This document shows, in pieces, positions 60,835 to 64,000 of a DNA stretch of 64,000 bases. Below the pieces are notes generated by a model. The model was not told where the DNA came from. It ran no database searches and worked only from the letters and a program-made list of their open reading frames with translations. Source of the stretch: Azospirillum lipoferum 4B (GTDB lineage Bacteria > Pseudomonadota > Alphaproteobacteria > Azospirillales > Azospirillaceae); contig NC_016624.1 in the NCBI RefSeq assembly GCF_000283655.1, positions 372,001 to 436,000 of the forward strand, given 5' to 3'. Every line of letters starts with the position of its first letter. Position 1 is the first letter of the stretch. A program made the translations under genes and the position numbers.

Positions 60835-60880
60835 GCGCCTGAGGGGGTGGTGCCGGGCCGCAATCCTCAAGCTGGATCCC

Positions 60881-61336
60881 TCACGCCGGATCCAGCAGGC
60901 GCGGCCCGGCACCGCCATCCCCCAACTCGTCCCACGGGTTGCGCAGCGGGCAGTCGCGGATCGACAGGCAGCCGCAGCCGATGCACCCGTCGAGATTGTC
61001 GCGCAGTCTGGTCAGTTTGGCGATGCGCTCGTCCAGTTCCTGCCGCCAGCGCTCCGACATGCATTGCCAGTCGGCGGTGGTGGGGGTGCGGTCCTCCGGC
61101 AGGGCGTTCAGCGCGTCGGCGATGGAGGCGAGCGAGATGCCCAGCCGCTGCGCCACCTTGATCACGGCCACCCGCCGCAGCACGTCGCGGGAAAAGCGGC
61201 GTTGGTTGCCGGAATTGCGCCAGCTGCGGATCAACCCCTGCGCCTCGTAGAAATGGATGGTCGAGACCGCCACGCCCGACCGTCGCGCGACCTCGCCCAC
61301 CGTCAGGTCCTTGTCGTATTCCTCCGACGACAGCAT
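60881..61336 (-). CDS. soxR: Redox-sensitive MerR-family activator SoxR
   Basis: 151 aa. MerR HTH ([26 protein letters not shown]), dimerisation helix, and a C-terminal [2Fe-2S] site C118-x2-C121-x-C123-x5-C129 ([12 protein letters not shown]) matching SoxR exactly. Oxidised by redox-cycling compounds to activate target promoters. ATG 61336 after GGGAGG. No soxS-like gene next to it; instead the divergent HPP-CBS gene has a SoxR box in its promoter. Confidence 0.95.
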   Translation of the reverse strand: MLSSEEYDKDLTVGEVARRSGVAVSTIHFYEAQGLIRSWRNSGNQRRFSRDVLRRVAVIKVAQRLGISLASIADALNALPEDRTPTTADWQCMSERWRQELDERIAKLTRLRDNLDGCIGCGCLSIRDCPLRNPWDELGDGGAGPRLLDPA

Positions 61337-61392
61337 CCCGGTCCTCCCCTCTGCCGCAACCCTCCGTCCCGCCAGTGTGAAGCCCTTTCCGC

Positions 61393-61423
61393 TTGACCTC
61401 AAGTTCTGTTGAGGTTTTAGCCT
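61393..61423 (+). promoter_or_regulatory. SoxR-controlled promoter facing the HPP-CBS gene
   Basis: CCTCAAGTTCTGTTGAGG (61397-61414) differs from the E. coli soxS box (CCTCAAGTTAACTTGAGG) at three central positions. It lies between TTGACC (61393-61398) and TAGCCT (61418-61423), a 19-bp spacer, the overlong spacing that MerR-family activators require. Start would be near 61430, 55 bp before the HPP-CBS gene. Confidence 0.82.
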
Positions 61424-61486
61424 GCCCCGACTTTGCCGACCGAACGGGCAATTTGCCGATTGCGTAATCAGGGGGACGGGGACCGA

Positions 61487-62689
61487 ATGACGAGGGGAAA
61501 GTTTGCCGCCCTGCGCGAGCGTCTGGTGGGCTTGGGGGCGGCATGGGGGGAGCTCGTGTTCCGGCCGATCCTGCCGGGCGCCACGCTGCGCGACCGCATG
61601 ATCGCCTGCTGCGGCGCCCTGCTGGGCATCGCCGCGACCGGGCTGCTCTGCCGCAACATGCTGACCTACATGTCCAGTGCGCCGGTGCTGGTTGCGCCGA
61701 TGGGGGCGTCGGCGGTGCTGCTGTTCGCCGTGCCGGCCAGCCCGCTGGCGCAGCCATGGTCTATCGTCGGCGGAAACACGCTGTCGGCGGTCGTCGGGGT
61801 GCTGGTCGCCGCCGTCATCCCGGACCCGATGCTGGCGGGGGCCGCCGCGGTGGCGCTGGCCATCGCCACCATGTCGCTGACCCGCTGCCTCCACCCGCCG
61901 GGCGGGGCCGCCGCCCTGACCGCGGTGCTGGGCGGGCCGGCGGTGACGGAGATGGGGATCAAGTTCGCCGTCTTCCCCGTCGCGGTGAACTCCATCCTGC
62001 TGCTGACCGCCGGGCTGATGTTCCACCGGCTGTCCGGCCACCGCTATCCGCACAAGGCGGTCAACACCCACCGCACCAGCGATCCGCCGCCGCAGCTGCG
62101 CCCCGGCCTGACCCAGGGCGACGTGGACGTCGCGCTGCGCAGGCTGGCCGAGACGCTGGACGTCAGCCGCGAGGATCTCGGCGCCCTGCTGGTCAATGCC
62201 GAGCTGCATGCGCTGGAACGCCTGCATGCCGACATCAGCTGCCGGGACATCATGTCCCGCGATGTCGTTTCGGTCACGCTGGACACCCATCCGCAGGTGG
62301 CCCGCGCCCGCCTGCTGGAACATGGCTTCCGCACCCTGCCGGTGGTGGATGGGCAGAACGCCGTGGTCGGCATCGTCGGGCACGAGCAGTTGTCTCACGG
62401 AGACACCGGCCGCAGCGGCGCCCGCGTCGCCAGCGTCATGGCCCCGGCGACGGTCGAACTGCCGGACACCCCGGTCTTCCGCCTGCTGGGCCGCCTGTCG
62501 GACGGGCGTACCCATGACGTGGTGATCGTCGACCAGAACCGCCGGGTCCTCGGCATGGTCACCCAGACCGACCTGCTGGTGGTGCTTGCCCGCACCGCGC
62601 TTGCCCGTGCGGTGCAGACCGGGGTCGACGGGCTGAACGGAGCGTTGCCGCGCACCCCTCTGCGGGATGTTTCCGGCGGCCGGGCCTAA
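61487..62689 (+). CDS. HPP family membrane protein with CBS pair
   Basis: 400 aa. Residues about 45-195 are the HPP domain, four hydrophobic helices with the name-giving [17 protein letters not shown] motif. Residues about 255-390 are two CBS domains ([35 protein letters not shown] and [13 protein letters not shown]...[20 protein letters not shown], read piecewise) that may bind adenosine nucleotides. Known HPP proteins have been linked to nitrite transport in chloroplasts and cyanobacteria; function here is unproven. Start 61487 after GGGGAC. A SoxR-type promoter precedes it. Confidence 0.88.
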   Translation: MTRGKFAALRERLVGLGAAWGELVFRPILPGATLRDRMIACCGALLGIAATGLLCRNMLTYMSSAPVLVAPMGASAVLLFAVPASPLAQPWSIVGGNTLSAVVGVLVAAVIPDPMLAGAAAVALAIATMSLTRCLHPPGGAAALTAVLGGPAVTEMGIKFAVFPVAVNSILLLTAGLMFHRLSGHRYPHKAVNTHRTSDPPPQLRPGLTQGDVDVALRRLAETLDVSREDLGALLVNAELHALERLHADISCRDIMSRDVVSVTLDTHPQVARARLLEHGFRTLPVVDGQNAVVGIVGHEQLSHGDTGRSGARVASVMAPATVELPDTPVFRLLGRLSDGRTHDVVIVDQNRRVLGMVTQTDLLVVLARTALARAVQTGVDGLNGALPRTPLRDVSGGRA

Positions 62690-62759
62690 CGCTCCGCCCC
62701 CGCGCCGCTTCCCCTTCGCTTCCCCTGGGGCGGAGGGGGAATGGGACATTTGAAACACC

Positions 62760-62787
62760 GTGAAACAGGAATTCGGACCTGTTTCAC
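62760..62787. terminator. Inverted repeat after the HPP-CBS gene
   Basis: GTGAAACAGG (62760-62769) and CCTGTTTCAC (62778-62787), 8-base loop, 70 bases after the HPP-CBS stop; a further direct TGAAACA copy precedes it at 62750-62756. No T-run. Could be a transcript end or a replication/partition site, given repA nearby. Confidence 0.4.
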
Positions 62788-62955
62788 TGTTCAACTTGAG
62801 ACCGGGAGCATCTGGCGGCGACAGGAGCAGCGATGATGGGACCCGGCTGGACACCCGTGTTCTCCCGGATTCTGTGGCAGGTTATTTTTCCTATCACGAA
62901 CCGGGCGACGGGATAAGCGTGGGGTTGAAATCCGCGGATGCTTGACTGTTGGCCT

Positions 62956-63051
62956 CTTGAACTCTGGTGACGGATGTCCGGGAGGCTGAAGCGTCACCAG
63001 AGTTCAAGACCGAAAACACCCACCGTCACCAAAGTTCAGCCCCAAAGTTCA
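62956..63051. repeat. Iteron-like repeats next to repA (replication origin candidate)
   Basis: The unit CGTCACCA[G/A]AGTTCA occurs four times: inverted at 62956-62972, direct at 62992-63008 and 63024-63038, and a shorter copy (CCAAAGTTCA) at 63042-63051. The first two make a perfect 17-bp inverted repeat around 19 bases. The array ends about 10 bases before the repA stop codon. Spacing is irregular (about 30, 32, 15 bases). This looks like RepA binding sites at an origin, on the 3' side of the gene. Confidence 0.7.
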
Positions 63052-63060
63052 GCAGCGTTG

Positions 63061-63990
63061 TCAGGCGATGCGCGCCATCACCCGCTCGTTGATCGGCGGG
63101 CGCGAGGGGTAGAGGATCAGCCCCTCGGCCGCTTCTTCGACGCGGGCGTCGGGATAGGCGGCCATCGCGTATTTCAGATTCGGGATGAACTTGGTCTTGA
63201 ACTGGCGGACCAGGGCGTAACCGGCGCCGAACTGGCCGTGCAGCGCCGCCCAGGTGATTGGGGTCGGCTTTTCCAGCGAATGCAGGCGGTAGGCGAGCCA
63301 GATATAGACGTCGAGAGCCATCGACTTGCCGCTGATCGCCTTCAGCGCCTCTTCCGCCACCGGAACCGGATGTTCGCGCAGGGCCTTGAAGAAGCTGTCG
63401 CTGAGCCGCACCGTCTCGGTGAACAGGGTTCCCTGGCGGTCGTCGGGCCGGCGCAGCTGGATGGCGTCGGCGACGATCGATTCCTTGCTCTGCCGCCGGC
63501 CGCCGTCGGCGTCGGTGAAGAAGGTGAGATGGCAGGCGGAAAGGCGCGCAGCCTGATCCTCCACATCGCGATAGGCCTTGCCGCAGATCGGAATATCCAT
63601 CCGCTTCAGCCAGTCATGCATGGAGCCGCCGAGTTCCACCTCCGGATTGCCGGTCTGGATGGCGCGGGTCTGGAGATAGAGCAGGATCATCCGCGCCCGG
63701 CTGCCATAGGGCACGCCGATTCGGCGGGTGACGCCGTTGCGGTCTTCGATCACGCCGGGCTGGATCACCAACTTGACCTTGTGGCCCGGCCGTTCCCAAT
63801 GCTGGTCGTCGGGAAGCTGGCGGTGGGGCAGCGCCGTCTGGCAGAATCCGGCATAGGTGATGCCGAGCTTGCCGTTCTCCGCGGCCTGGACCGCGGCGGC
63901 GATGTCGATCAGCGGCCGTTCCTCGTCCGAAACGAGGGCCAGTGCGCCGTCGCGCCCATGTGTCTCGATCAAACGATGAATGCTGCCCAT
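63061..63990 (-). CDS. repA: Plasmid-type replication initiator RepA (RPA family)
   Basis: 309 aa. Resembles the plasmid RepA family found on alphaproteobacterial plasmids and chromids: ITYAGFCQTALPHRQLPDD near residue 45, GVPYGSRARMILLYLQTRAI, MALDVYIWLAYRLHSL, and a C-terminal KTKFIPNLKYAMAAYPDA. Start ATG 63990 follows GGAGAG, ten bases from the window end, so upstream control and any parAB genes are outside. Iteron-like repeats lie directly after it. It marks the molecule as a secondary replicon rather than the main chromosome. Confidence 0.9.
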   Translation of the reverse strand: MGSIHRLIETHGRDGALALVSDEERPLIDIAAAVQAAENGKLGITYAGFCQTALPHRQLPDDQHWERPGHKVKLVIQPGVIEDRNGVTRRIGVPYGSRARMILLYLQTRAIQTGNPEVELGGSMHDWLKRMDIPICGKAYRDVEDQAARLSACHLTFFTDADGGRRQSKESIVADAIQLRRPDDRQGTLFTETVRLSDSFFKALREHPVPVAEEALKAISGKSMALDVYIWLAYRLHSLEKPTPITWAALHGQFGAGYALVRQFKTKFIPNLKYAMAAYPDARVEEAAEGLILYPSRPPINERVMARIA

Positions 63991-64000
63991 GCCGCTCTCC

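Overview
The window is GC-rich DNA read as part of a chromid or megaplasmid of an Azospirillum-like alphaproteobacterium. This rests on gene content: a complete L-arabinose-to-2-oxoglutarate route next to a ChvE/SbpA-type sugar receptor with a GbpR-like LysR regulator, a plasmid-type RepA at the right edge, and a five-gene tRNA cluster on the same molecule. Genus level is inference; no 16S gene is present.

Layout. 1-2.1 kb: a saccharopine-dehydrogenase-family protein and an NlpC/P60 peptidase. 2.0-13.8 kb: assimilatory nitrate reduction. nirB-nirD-nasA-cobA runs leftward and nrtA-nrtB-nrtCD runs rightward from one 820-bp control region. That region holds a good sigma-54 promoter for each direction and a terminator-like leader hairpin before nirB. 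13.8-21 kb: an aldo/keto reductase, a SWIM/SNF2 helicase, tRNAs Leu-Ala-Asp-Gly-Val and a phospholipase D family protein.

21-40.3 kb is a sugar region. A YtfQRT-YjfF-type ABC system with aldose 1-epimerase, a porin, a KGSA dehydrogenase/KDA dehydratase/lactonase group, a GbpR-like LysR regulator, and a ChvE-GguA-GguB ABC operon with sugar 1-dehydrogenase and aldonate dehydratase together supply transport and every enzyme of non-phosphorylative L-arabinose catabolism. A 19-bp box is repeated in the same orientation about 85-130 bp before three of the transcription units, which suggests one regulon.

40.3-42.4 kb is an AT-richer insert with an orphan PD-(D/E)XK nuclease and a 171-bp MITE-like element flanked by 12-bp direct repeats. 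42.4-46 kb: a short RNase J-like protein and a PAS-diguanylate cyclase. 46-53.2 kb: an RND efflux pair with a divergent TetR and a palindromic operator, a universal stress protein and a second, paralogous TetR. 53.2-60.8 kb: an MFS carrier divergent from an amino-acid-type ABC operon that also encodes a 2-hydroxyacid dehydrogenase, a LacI regulator and a hydratase, with a perfect LacI-like palindrome in between; the substrate is unknown. 60.9-62.7 kb: SoxR divergent from an HPP-CBS membrane protein whose promoter carries an almost canonical SoxR box. 62.9-64 kb: iteron-like repeats and repA, a probable replication region.

Three of the four ABC operons have a strong stem-loop right after the binding-protein gene, two of them built from a dispersed palindromic repeat. 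All calls come from reading the sequence; no database search was run.
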